The translations under genes and the position numbers were made by a program. From DATBLE01 sp963841405 (GTDB lineage: Bacteria; Actinomycetota; Thermoleophilia; Gaiellales; Gaiellaceae), in the NCBI GenBank assembly GCA_963841405.1, contig CAWJCM010000001.1, positions 248,001-312,000 on the forward strand: a stretch of DNA of 64,000 nucleotides, written 5' to 3'. Below the pieces are notes generated by a model that did not search any database, was not told where the DNA came from, and was given only the letters and a program-made list of their open reading frames with translations. Positions 42,772 through 50,276 of this stretch are shown one piece after another; the stretch's first letter is position 1, and each line of letters begins with the position of its first letter.

Positions 42772-43953
42772 ATGGCCGGCCGGCATCCTCGCGAGCGCCG
42801 GGCGGCCGTGGTCGGCGGGTCGATCGGCGGCCTGACCGCCGGCCTCCTCCTCCGCGACTCCGGCTGGGACGTCGACGTTTTCGAGCGCTCCGCCGCGGTG
42901 CTCGAAGGACGCGGCGGCGGCATCGTGCTCCATCCGGCGACGATCCGGTACCTCGTCGAGCGGGGCGGGGCGGCGCCGGCCGAACTCGGCGTCCCGGTCA
43001 TCTGGTTGCGCTACCTCGACGGCGCGGGCCGGGTCGCGCACCAGGAACGGTGCTCCTACCGCTTCATCTCGTACGACGTCCTCTATCGCCGGCTGCTCGA
43101 GTGCTTCGGCCGCGACCGATACCACCTCGCCGAGCAGTGCATCGGCCTCCGCGAGCCGGACAGCCCCTGTCTTGCGTTCGCCTCGGGTCGCGTCGCAGAT
43201 GGAGATCTGGTCGTCTTCGCCGACGGGATCAACTCGTTCGGCCGCGGACTGATCGCTCCGGATGCGGAGCCGCACTACGCGGGCTACGTCGCCTGGCGGG
43301 GCACCGTCGACGACGCGCAGGTCGACCCGGCGGCGCGAGCGGTACTCGCCGACGCGATCACGTACCACGTCCTGGCCGACGGGCATTTCATCACCTACCC
43401 GATCCCGGGTCCGCTCCGGAACTGGCTGTGGTACCGGAACGTGCAGCCGGGGGCAGAGCTCGGGCAGCTCCTGACCGGCGAGAACGGCACGCGCTTCACG
43501 ACGTCCGTGCCTCGCGGCCGGGTGCCGCGCGAACGGCTGCACGAGCTCGCCCGACTGGCGGAGGCGAGCCTCCCGCGCGTGCTCGCGACGGTGCTGGCCC
43601 GGTCGCCGGAGCCATTCATACAGGTGATCTTCGACCTCGCGGTCGAACGCACGACAGCGGGGCGAGCGTGCCTGATCGGCGACGCCGCCTTCACGGCCAG
43701 ACCGCACATCGCCGTGGGTACCGCAAAGGCGGCCGAGGACGCGTGGACGTTGACGGCCGCGCTCGACGGCGCCCGCGGCGACGTCGTAGAGGCGCTCGAT
43801 GCATGGTCGCGGGCGCAGATCGCGCTCGGCACGGCCGCCGTCGAGCGCTCGCGCGAGACCGGCACCCGCCTCCAGGACGGGACGTGGCAGGTCGGCGAAC
43901 CGCTGCCGTACGGCCTGTATCGAGTGGGCGACAGCTCGCTCCCGGATGACTGA
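42772..43953 (+). CDS. FAD-dependent aromatic-ring monooxygenase
   Basis: The 393-residue flavoprotein has the Rossmann motif AAVVGGSIGGLTAGLLLRDS, then DVDVFERS. The second FAD motif is GRACLIGDAAFTARPHIAVG, with the family GD box. The middle (YVAWRGTVDD, FITYPIPGP, WYRNV) resembles 2,6-dihydroxypyridine 3-hydroxylase and salicylate hydroxylase-like enzymes. It would hydroxylate an aromatic or N-heterocyclic compound with NAD(P)H and O2. ATG 42772 places the FAD motif about 11 residues in; ATG 42760 is an alternative. No aromatic pathway genes adjoin it. Confidence 0.87.
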   Translation: MAGRHPRERRAAVVGGSIGGLTAGLLLRDSGWDVDVFERSAAVLEGRGGGIVLHPATIRYLVERGGAAPAELGVPVIWLRYLDGAGRVAHQERCSYRFISYDVLYRRLLECFGRDRYHLAEQCIGLREPDSPCLAFASGRVADGDLVVFADGINSFGRGLIAPDAEPHYAGYVAWRGTVDDAQVDPAARAVLADAITYHVLADGHFITYPIPGPLRNWLWYRNVQPGAELGQLLTGENGTRFTTSVPRGRVPRERLHELARLAEASLPRVLATVLARSPEPFIQVIFDLAVERTTAGRACLIGDAAFTARPHIAVGTAKAAEDAWTLTAALDGARGDVVEALDAWSRAQIALGTAAVERSRETGTRLQDGTWQVGEPLPYGLYRVGDSSLPDD

Positions 43954-43982
43954 GCGCCGGCCGGCGTGGGTAGGAACAGGGC

Positions 43983-44177
43983 GTGAGGGAGTACGAGATC
44001 GGGAGCGAGGCGTGGATGCGGGAGCGCGTCGAACGCGGGCTCGATCCCGGCGAGGCCGACCGGCCCTACGACGGGCGTGTGCTCGGCCTCGAGCCGCCCG
44101 GCTACTGGCCCGAGGCGTACCCGGGCTGGAGCATTTCGTACGCCCGGGTCCCGTGGCAAGAAGCCCAGGGGACGTAG
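43983..44177 (+). CDS. Small hypothetical protein (64 residues)
   Basis: It starts at GTG 43983, 30 bases after the monooxygenase stop. The peptide is acidic and aromatic-rich (MREYEIGSEAWMRERVERGL, then EPPGYWPEAYPGWSISY), which looks like real protein rather than antisense noise. No family is recognised. No clear ribosome site is seen, so translation may be coupled to the gene upstream. Confidence 0.5.
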   Translation: MREYEIGSEAWMRERVERGLDPGEADRPYDGRVLGLEPPGYWPEAYPGWSISYARVPWQEAQGT

Positions 44178-44201
44178 CGGCCCTTACGGAGAACGTGGGC
44201 G

Positions 44202-45206
44202 CTACCCCTTGCGCGCCCGGCTGGGGGCGACCCGCGGCGGTTCGTCGGGCTGCTTCGGATACACGGGGGGCCACGGCGCGTCCCTGAGACCGGCGGCGCG
44301 GTCCCGCTCGTGAAGCTCGAGCAGCGGCGCCAGCGACTGCGGCTGCTCGTTCATCCTCTCCCACGGATCGCCTCCCGCTGACAACCGGTCGGGCACGCCG
44401 GCGATCGTCAGCTCGTCGGGATGAACGGCGTCGACCTCGTCCCAGCGCAGCGGCGTCGACACCTGGGCGCCGGGACGTGCGCGCACCGACCACGCTCCGA
44501 AGACGGTCTTGTGCGGCGCGTTCTGGTTGTAGTCGACGAAGACGCGGCGGCCGCGCTCCTCCTTCCACCACGCCGACGTGATCAGCTCGGGGCGCCGGCG
44601 CTCGAGCTCGCGGGCGGCGGCGACCGCGGCCGCCCGCACCTGGTACGAGTCCCAGCGCGGCTCCAGCCGGACGTAGACGTGCAGGCCGCGGTTCCCCGTC
44701 GTTTTCGGATACCCGACGATCCCGAGCTCGTCGAGGAGACGGCGAAGCTCGGCCGCAGCAGCCCGAATGTCGTCGAAGTCGATGCCGGGCTGCGGGTCGA
44801 GGTCGAGCCGCAGCTCGTCGGCGACGTCGGGCCGGTCGTGGAGGTACGGCCAGACGTGGAACCCGAGGCAGGCCAGGTTGACGGCCCAGACCACGTGCGC
44901 GATGTCGGCGAGGACGAGGGCGCGGGCGGTCGTCCCGTTCGGGGTGCTGACGATCGTCGTCTGGAGCCACTCGGGCGCGTTCGCCGGCACCCGCTTCTGG
45001 AAGAACGAGCTGCCCCCGGCGCCGTGGGGAAAGCGCTGCATGAGTGTGGGCCGCCCCCGGGCCGTGCGCATGAGCGGCTCGGCGACCGCGAGGTAGTAGC
45101 GCACCAGGTCGAGCTTCGTCTCGCCGCGCTCCGCGAAGAAGACCTTGTCGGGGCTCGTGACGGTCAGATCCCGGCCCGCGACTTCGAGCACGCACTCCTC
45201 GGTCAT
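44202..45206 (-). CDS. Stand-alone LigD-type DNA polymerase/primase domain
   Basis: The 334-residue protein is the archaeo-eukaryotic-primase-like PolDom of LigD. It has TSPDKVFFAERGETKLDLVR, PTLMQRFPHGAGGSSFFQKR, the metal site LRLDLDPQPGIDFDDI (Asp-x-Asp), TGNRGLHVYVRL with the catalytic-pocket His, and DYNQNAPHKTVFGAWSVRA. In NHEJ it fills gaps and adds ribonucleotides. No Ku, ligase or phosphoesterase domain is in the window, as in actinobacterial free-standing polymerases. It starts at ATG 45206, 13 bases after the small gene at 45220, and both are probably cotranscribed. Confidence 0.92.
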   Translation of the reverse strand: MTEECVLEVAGRDLTVTSPDKVFFAERGETKLDLVRYYLAVAEPLMRTARGRPTLMQRFPHGAGGSSFFQKRVPANAPEWLQTTIVSTPNGTTARALVLADIAHVVWAVNLACLGFHVWPYLHDRPDVADELRLDLDPQPGIDFDDIRAAAAELRRLLDELGIVGYPKTTGNRGLHVYVRLEPRWDSYQVRAAAVAAARELERRRPELITSAWWKEERGRRVFVDYNQNAPHKTVFGAWSVRARPGAQVSTPLRWDEVDAVHPDELTIAGVPDRLSAGGDPWERMNEQPQSLAPLLELHERDRAAGLRDAPWPPVYPKQPDEPPRVAPSRARKG

Positions 45207-45219
45207 GGAACCGACGGTG

Positions 45220-45591
45220 CTACGACAACCTCTCTTTCGGGTCTTCCCACGAAGGGCTGACGCCGAACGAGGTGCTGAGCAGAACGTCGACGAACTTGGT
45301 GTCCGTCCACTCGAGCTCGTCGCTCATGTTCTCGCGAACCCAGGCCCAGGCCGCGTCGACGCCCTCGGCGGCCTCCTCGAGGCTGTCCCAGAGGGTGATC
45401 GCGATGAACTGCCGTTCGCGAGGGGTCTCCGTTGCTTCCAGCTCGGGATCGACCTCTCCCGTGTCCGCGAACAGCGAGTAGTCGCGAAAGCCGGACTGCT
45501 TCATGAAGATCGGGATCAGGCCACCCTCGACCTTCTTCGCAAGCTCCGTCGGGTCGGCCTTGAAGCGGTATGTAGCCATGCGTGCGACCAT
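45220..45591 (-). CDS. Small ferredoxin-fold protein (ABM-like)
   Basis: The 123-residue protein contains ATYRFKADPTELAKKVEGGL, then FRDYSLFADTGE and RQFIAITLWDSLEEAAEG. The helix-strand pattern suggests an alpha-beta barrel dimer as in ABM-type proteins. It resembles the product at 11311-11595 in style, not clearly in sequence. ATG 45591 is preferred over ATG 45579 because AGGGAG lies just upstream. It sits between dinB and the LigD-type polymerase on the same strand; a link with repair is only positional. Confidence 0.65.
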   Translation of the reverse strand: MVARMATYRFKADPTELAKKVEGGLIPIFMKQSGFRDYSLFADTGEVDPELEATETPRERQFIAITLWDSLEEAAEGVDAAWAWVRENMSDELEWTDTKFVDVLLSTSFGVSPSWEDPKERLS

Positions 45592-45683
45592 CAGCGCTCC
45601 CTTCGACGAGCCGGTTCGCCGACCGGCGCACGCGCGTCCGGCCTCCACCGGCGGATGGCTGGAGCTTGTCATAGAAGAACACT

Positions 45684-46880
45684 TCAGTCGGGGAGCAGCG
45701 GCATCTCCGGGCCGGTTCTGTGCCCGAGGAGGAGGCCGCGGGTGATCGCCGTCGGGCCGTGGCGAGTGCGGATCTCGTCGAGTGCGGCGTCGAGGAGCTC
45801 ACCGTTGTCGGCGTCGAAGGGAAGGCAGAGCTGCAGCGGAAGGTCGTTCTCGAGGTTGGCGACCGTGACGCCGATCAGGGTGACGCCGCGGCGCTCGATC
45901 AGCGGTTTCGCACCTACGAGCAAGGAGCGGGCGGCGGCGAGGATCGGCCGGGTCTCCGCCGTCGGGTGGCGGAGGGTGCAGGAGCGCGTGGCCCGACGGT
46001 AGTCGCCGAAGCGGAGGCGGAGGACGACCGTCCGTCCGACGCGCCTGGCCGCACGCAGCCGGCGGGTCACGCGGTCGACGATCGCGACGAGGTCGGTCTC
46101 GATCTCGGCGGGCAATGCCCTCCTCAGGCCGAAGGCGTGCTGCGAGCCGATCGAACGACGGCGGGCGCGCCGGCGAACCGGACGAGGGTCGTGGTTGTTG
46201 GCGAGCGCGTAGAGATGGCGTGCCGTGGCGGTGCCCAGGACGGACGCGAGGTCGGCCTCCGGGACGCGTGCGAGCTCGCCGGCGGTGGCGACGCCGATGC
46301 GGTGCAGCCGGACGGCGGTGGCCGGCCCGATTCCCCAGATCCGCTCGACCGGGAGCGGGTGGAGGAAGGCGAGCTCGTCCTCGGGCGGGACGAGGAGGAG
46401 CCCGTCGGGCTTCGCGACCGCGCTGGCGATCTTGGCGAGGTGCTTGGTGCGCGCGATGCCGACGGTCAGGGGCAGCCCCAGACGCTCCCGGGCGGTGCGG
46501 CGGAGACGGACGGCGATCTCCCACGGCGTGCCGGCGATCCGCTCCATGCCCCGGACGTCGAGAAAGGCTTCGTCGATCGAGAGCCCTTCGACGGACGGGG
46601 TCGTGTCCTCGAAGAGGGCGTAGAGCGCACGGCTCGCCTCTGCATATGCGGCCATCCTGGGAGGGACGACGACGGCGTGCGGGCAGAGCCCTCTGGCCCG
46701 GCTCCCCCCCATCGCCGTCCGGACGCCGTACGCCTTTGCCTCGTAGCTCGCAGCGAGCACGACGCCGCCGCCGACGATCACCGGCCGGCCGCGCAGGGAG
46801 GGATCGTCGCGCTGCTCGACCGACGCGAAGAACGCGTCGGCGTCGGCATGGAGGATCGTCGCTCTGGCCGTCACGGTCAC
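45684..46880 (-). CDS. dinB: DNA polymerase IV (Y-family)
   Basis: The 398-residue Y-family polymerase has the catalytic aspartate in ILHADADAFFASVEQRDD and the acidic pair in VEGLSIDEAFLDVRG. The steric-gate region is FFASVEQR, with helix-hairpin-helix WGIGPATAVRLHRIGV and a little-finger domain. A clamp-binding-like motif LPLQLCLPFD lies near the C-terminus. It bypasses DNA lesions. The start is GTG 46880 or GTG 46874, with no ribosome site, consistent with a short or leaderless transcript. A perfect SOS box lies 14 bases upstream. Confidence 0.94.
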   Translation of the reverse strand: MTVTARATILHADADAFFASVEQRDDPSLRGRPVIVGGGVVLAASYEAKAYGVRTAMGGSRARGLCPHAVVVPPRMAAYAEASRALYALFEDTTPSVEGLSIDEAFLDVRGMERIAGTPWEIAVRLRRTARERLGLPLTVGIARTKHLAKIASAVAKPDGLLLVPPEDELAFLHPLPVERIWGIGPATAVRLHRIGVATAGELARVPEADLASVLGTATARHLYALANNHDPRPVRRRARRRSIGSQHAFGLRRALPAEIETDLVAIVDRVTRRLRAARRVGRTVVLRLRFGDYRRATRSCTLRHPTAETRPILAAARSLLVGAKPLIERRGVTLIGVTVANLENDLPLQLCLPFDADNGELLDAALDEIRTRHGPTAITRGLLLGHRTGPEMPLLPD

Positions 46881-46893
46881 GATGCTTGCAGAT

Positions 46894-46907
46894 CGAACAT
46901 ATGTTCG
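46894..46907. promoter_or_regulatory. Perfect LexA (SOS) box between dinB and the exonuclease-GIY-YIG gene
   Basis: CGAACATATGTTCG is a fully symmetric 14-bp palindrome. It fits the Gram-positive/actinobacterial LexA consensus (CGAAC, four bases, GTTCG). It sits 13 bases from the dinB start at 46880 and 13 bases from the exonuclease start at 46921. One LexA dimer here could repress both divergent genes until DNA damage. Confidence 0.9.
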
Positions 46908-46920
46908 CTTAGATTGGCCG

Positions 46921-48591
46921 ATGCAGCTTGCACTGGACGGTCTCGACCGGCTGGTCGCCGCGCTGGAGGAGCTGGGATCGCTTCCGGCGATGGAAGCGGC
47001 CCGGCTCCTGTTCGCGAGCGCCTCGATCCCGGCCGGCCTCGCCTCCCTGCTCACCGAGGTCTGCGCCGGCGACAGCCGGATCGTGTGCACCGGCGGGACA
47101 GTTTCCCTCGCGGGCGCTCCGGATCCGTTGCTGGACGAGGCCGAGTTCGTGGTCTTCGATCTGGAGACGACGGGGCTCTCGGCGCAGACGAGCCGAATCT
47201 GCGAGCTGGGTGCGGTCCGGGTGCGCGCGCTGGAGCTCGTCGACCGCTTTCAGTCCCTGGTCGATCCAGGCGCTCCGCTCCCGGAGCCGGTTGCCCGCAT
47301 GACCGGTCTGGACGAACGGGAGCTGCGCGGCGCACCCCCCGTCGAAACCGTCGTCGGCCGTTTCCTGTCCTTCGCCGGGGATGCGCCCCTGGTCGCGCAC
47401 AACGCCGGCTTCGACCAGCGCTTCCTCGAGCGGCAGCTGGGCCGCCGCGAGAGCCGCAGGCTGGCGGAGCCGCCCCTGTGTACGGCAGCGCTCGCCCGCC
47501 GCCTGCTGGCCGGCCGACTCCGTCGGGTGAGCCTCTCCACCCTCGCCCACTTCTTCGGCGTGCCGACCGCTCCCTGCCACCGGGCCCTGCCCGACGCGGA
47601 GGCGACCGCCGAGGTCCTCGTCCGCCTCGTCGGGCTCGCGCAGGAGCTCGGAGCCCGCCGCGTCTCCGAGCTCCGCATCCTCGCGGCTCCCCGCAAGCGG
47701 CGCGTGCACGGCAAGCGCCCGCTGATCCGCGGCGCGCCGACGCGCCCCGGGGTGTACCTCTTCCACGACCGCAACGACCAGGTGCTGTACGTGGGCCGTG
47801 CCCGCGACCTGCGGGCGAGGCTGCGTTCGTACTTCCAGGGCGAAGCCCAGCGCCCGTCGGTGGAGGCGGCTCTGCTTGCGCTCGACCGGATCGAGTGGCG
47901 CGTCCTCGGCTCCGAGCTCGAGGCGGCGCTCGAGGAGCTCCGGCTGATCCGGGCGCTTCAGCCGCCCGCCAACTCCCGCAGCAGACAGACGAACCGGAGC
48001 GTCTACCTGCGACGCAGGGGCGGCGACTTCGTCGTCACCAGGACGCCGACCGAGCTCGGCCCGATCGGCAGCCGCCGACAGGCCGCGCTCGCCGCGCGCG
48101 CCCTTGCAAGCGCCACGCCGGAAGAGCTTGAGCAGCTCCTCGCCGACGGGCCGCTGCCCCGCCTTCGCCGGCGCCTCGCCCAGCTGACCGAGTGCCTCCG
48201 CTACGAGGAGGCAGCGCGGCTCCGCGACCGCCTTCAGGCGCTCGAGCGCGTCATCGAGCGACTCCGCCGGCTCGAGCAGCTCCGTGAGGTGGACGCCTGC
48301 GTGATCGCACCCGGCGTCACCCCCGGCTGGTGGAAGGCCTTCTTCGTCCGCGCCGGCTGCCTCTGCGTCGTCCGTCCGCTTCCGCCGGGGCCGGGCGCGG
48401 GGCTCGAGCTCGACGCAGGCCTGACGATCGCGCGGCATACCCCTCGACAGCGCGAGCCCCTGACCGGCGAGCAGGCCGAGGACATGCTCCTCCTCGGAGG
48501 CTTCGTCCGACGGCCGCCACCCGAGCTCACCGTCCTCCCGCTCGACGCCGTGCACCTCCCTAGACTGGAGGCACATGGGTTCGCCGCTTGA
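46921..48591 (+). CDS. DEDDh exonuclease fused to UvrC-like GIY-YIG nuclease
   Basis: The 556-residue protein begins with a short helical domain, then a DnaQ-type exonuclease with EFVVFDLETTGLSAQ (about residue 80), PLVAHNAGFDQRF and CHRALPDAEATAEVL, giving the DEDDh set. A GIY-YIG domain (PGVYLFHDRNDQVLYVGRAR at about 276) and a UvrC-like region follow, with a UVR-type helical pair (LTECLRYEEAARLRDRLQAL). Such fusions are known in actinobacteria and likely nick and trim damaged strands, like Cho/UvrC. It starts at ATG 46921, directly downstream of the SOS box. Confidence 0.92.
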   Translation: MQLALDGLDRLVAALEELGSLPAMEAARLLFASASIPAGLASLLTEVCAGDSRIVCTGGTVSLAGAPDPLLDEAEFVVFDLETTGLSAQTSRICELGAVRVRALELVDRFQSLVDPGAPLPEPVARMTGLDERELRGAPPVETVVGRFLSFAGDAPLVAHNAGFDQRFLERQLGRRESRRLAEPPLCTAALARRLLAGRLRRVSLSTLAHFFGVPTAPCHRALPDAEATAEVLVRLVGLAQELGARRVSELRILAAPRKRRVHGKRPLIRGAPTRPGVYLFHDRNDQVLYVGRARDLRARLRSYFQGEAQRPSVEAALLALDRIEWRVLGSELEAALEELRLIRALQPPANSRSRQTNRSVYLRRRGGDFVVTRTPTELGPIGSRRQAALAARALASATPEELEQLLADGPLPRLRRRLAQLTECLRYEEAARLRDRLQALERVIERLRRLEQLREVDACVIAPGVTPGWWKAFFVRAGCLCVVRPLPPGPGAGLELDAGLTIARHTPRQREPLTGEQAEDMLLLGGFVRRPPPELTVLPLDAVHLPRLEAHGFAA

Positions 48592-48999
48592 TTCGGTGCG
48601 GAAGCTGATCGAGTCCGGCCGCTCGCGCACCTGGTCACGATCAACGCGGACGGCAGCCCGCAGGTGACGATCGTCTGGATCGGAGTCGAGGACGACGAGA
48701 TCGTCGCCGGACACCTGTTTCGCCATCGCAAGGTGGAGAACATCCTGCGCGATCCCCGCGTAGCCCCCTCACTCGAGGCGGAAGGAGCGAATGCGATCGG
48801 GATGCGCAACTACGCAGTCGTCTACGGGCAGGCCCGTATCACCGAAGGCGGCGCGCCCGAGCTGCTGCAGCGCCTCGCGCAGACCTTCGTCGGACCGGAC
48901 GCGAGGTTCCCACCGATGCCCGACCCACCGCCGGGTTACATCACGCGCATTCGAGTCGAGCGCGTCACGGGCCAAGGCCCCTGGACCGCACGAGCCTGA
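48575..48999 (+). pseudogene. PPOX-class F420-dependent enzyme with a single-base frameshift
   Basis: ATG 48575 (overlapping the exonuclease stop by 17 bases) starts MGSPLDSVRKLIESG. The rest of the family, PLAHLVTINADGSPQVTIVW through GYITRIRVERVTGQG, is in the next frame. Restoring one C in the GGCC run at about 48617-48620 joins them into a normal 140-residue split-barrel flavin/F420 protein. So this is either a fresh pseudogene or a homopolymer error in the assembly. Such proteins reduce or bind F420-linked substrates. Confidence 0.8.
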
Positions 49000-49012
49000 T
49001 GCCCGCGCAGGT

Positions 49013-49171
49013 CTAGCGCCCGATGCGCGTCCGGCGGCGGATCCCCAGACGCCGCTGCAGGGCCCGGTCCTCTTCCCCGTCCTTCTTCGCCGCCCAGACG
49101 AACATGGCGATCACCACGCCGGCGCTGACCAGAGCAACCACGGACAGCACGACTCCGAGCGCGACGGTCAC
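49013..49171 (-). CDS. 52-residue single-pass membrane protein
   Basis: GTG 49171 opens a frame encoding one membrane helix (VALGVVLSVVALVSAGVVIA then MFVWAAKK), an acidic patch GEEDR and a strongly basic tail ending RRRTRIGR, with TAG at 49013-49015. The ordered helix plus charged tail supports a real small protein. No family is recognised and the ribosome site is weak. Confidence 0.45.
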   Translation of the reverse strand: MTVALGVVLSVVALVSAGVVIAMFVWAAKKDGEEDRALQRRLGIRRRTRIGR

Positions 49172-49343
49172 GAATGAAGTGTTCCCGCATTCGCCGCGAA
49201 CGACGCGGACCGCAAGGCGTCGGCCCGCAGCTCCGAGAGCCTGACCGGAACTTCCCGTCGAGAAACCTCGACCGCGCTCACCGCACCGACCGTAAGGGCG
49301 CCGAGCCCGTGTCGGTTTCGCGGCTCCGGGCGAAGGGTGACGG

Positions 49344-50024
49344 CTATGTGACGACCTCGCCCGTATCGACGACGTCGAGCCATACCTCGGTCAGAAGCGC
49401 GACCGACTGCAGGGCGCTCAGCCCGATCAGCTGGTCGTGGCGGGGCTCTAGCGGCAGGGAGTCGAGGACGCGGTCGAGCTCGCGGGCGTGCACCGCGTCG
49501 AGCTTCGAGTGGAGCAGCAGCTGCCGAAAGCCGTCGCGCGGAAGCCCCGTCCGCTCGATGAGCAGCTCCAGTGTCGGACCGTGGGGATAGTAGGCCTCGA
49601 GGTGGAGGAAGCCCAGGATCGCGACGGGGTGGTAATGGAAGATCCAGAAGTACTGGGCTCCGATGAGGGCTGCCATCTTCGGCGGCGGAAGCTGCGCCTG
49701 GAGCGCGTCCCGGTCGACCCCGAGCGCCTCGAGGTCGTCGAGGGCCGCGCCGCCTGGCTCGTCGCCGTGCATCTCCTCGGGGATGTGCTTCTCCAGATAC
49801 GCGGCCAGACCCTCGGCGACCGGGTCGTCCGGAGCAAGCTCCTGCGCACGTCCGAGGGCCGCCTCCATCAACGGCACCATCGACCGCACCAGCTGGTAGC
49901 CGGCCGCCATGCCCTGGGGAAAGAGCTCCCGAGCCCGTGGATGTTCGAGCAGAAGAGCGCCCGGCCTCGCCAACGCCGGAACGAGGAGCTCGACCTTGAG
50001 CCGCAGGCGCTCGCTGCTTGTCAA
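49344..50024 (-). CDS. Haem-oxygenase-fold iron-containing redox enzyme
   Basis: The 226-residue all-helical protein has the pattern of diiron haem-oxygenase-like (HDO) enzymes. The ligand pair is in KHIPEEMHGDEPGG (E-x-x-H), FHYHPVAILGFLHLEAYYP follows, and the late ligand helix is LHSKLDAVHARELDRV. The family oxidatively cleaves or desaturates amino-acid-derived or fatty substrates using O2. It starts at TTG 50024, 18 bases after the stop of the small peptide gene, so it is cotranscribed with it. The peptide may be the substrate, which is inference. Confidence 0.78.
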   Translation of the reverse strand: MTSSERLRLKVELLVPALARPGALLLEHPRARELFPQGMAAGYQLVRSMVPLMEAALGRAQELAPDDPVAEGLAAYLEKHIPEEMHGDEPGGAALDDLEALGVDRDALQAQLPPPKMAALIGAQYFWIFHYHPVAILGFLHLEAYYPHGPTLELLIERTGLPRDGFRQLLLHSKLDAVHARELDRVLDSLPLEPRHDQLIGLSALQSVALLTEVWLDVVDTGEVVT

Positions 50025-50042
50025 CCGGAGGTTCGTGCCGAG

Positions 50043-50276
50043 CTAGAAGGTATGCATGTACGTCGTGTAGGGCTGGGCTTCGGAATCGCAGTCCAGGGCC
50101 CGTTTCTGAGCGAGGTCGAGCCGCCGCGTCACGTCGATGATCAGCTCGATCTCGTCTGGCCGCAGGTCCTCGATCACCTTCGCGTATTCCTTGGGGATGT
50201 CCGTGTCGATCTCGAAGCCCTCAGCGTTCAGCCTCTCGATGTTGGTCCGGGTCGAGGGTGTCCGGGGCGTGTTCAT
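50043..50276 (-). CDS. 77-residue peptide, candidate RiPP precursor with aromatic tail
   Basis: ATG 50276 has AAGGAGG six bases upstream and overlaps the stop of the cyclase/ATPase gene. The N-terminal part looks like a leader: NIERLNAEGFEIDTDIPKEY, then DEIELIIDVTRRLDLAQ, a helical shape I associate with actinobacterial 'aroma-sacti cluster' domain peptides. The last residues DCDSEAQPYTTYMHTF hold one cysteine, threonines, two tyrosines, a histidine and a terminal phenylalanine, a plausible core. No radical SAM enzyme or lanthionine synthetase is in the window. The adjacent diiron enzyme is the only candidate tailoring enzyme. Confidence 0.65.
   Translation of the reverse strand: MNTPRTPSTRTNIERLNAEGFEIDTDIPKEYAKVIEDLRPDEIELIIDVTRRLDLAQKRALDCDSEAQPYTTYMHTF

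Noticed and set aside
42702..43001. Short open frame antisense to the FAD monooxygenase
   Set aside because: No ribosome site or domain, and fully overlapped by a well-supported gene.
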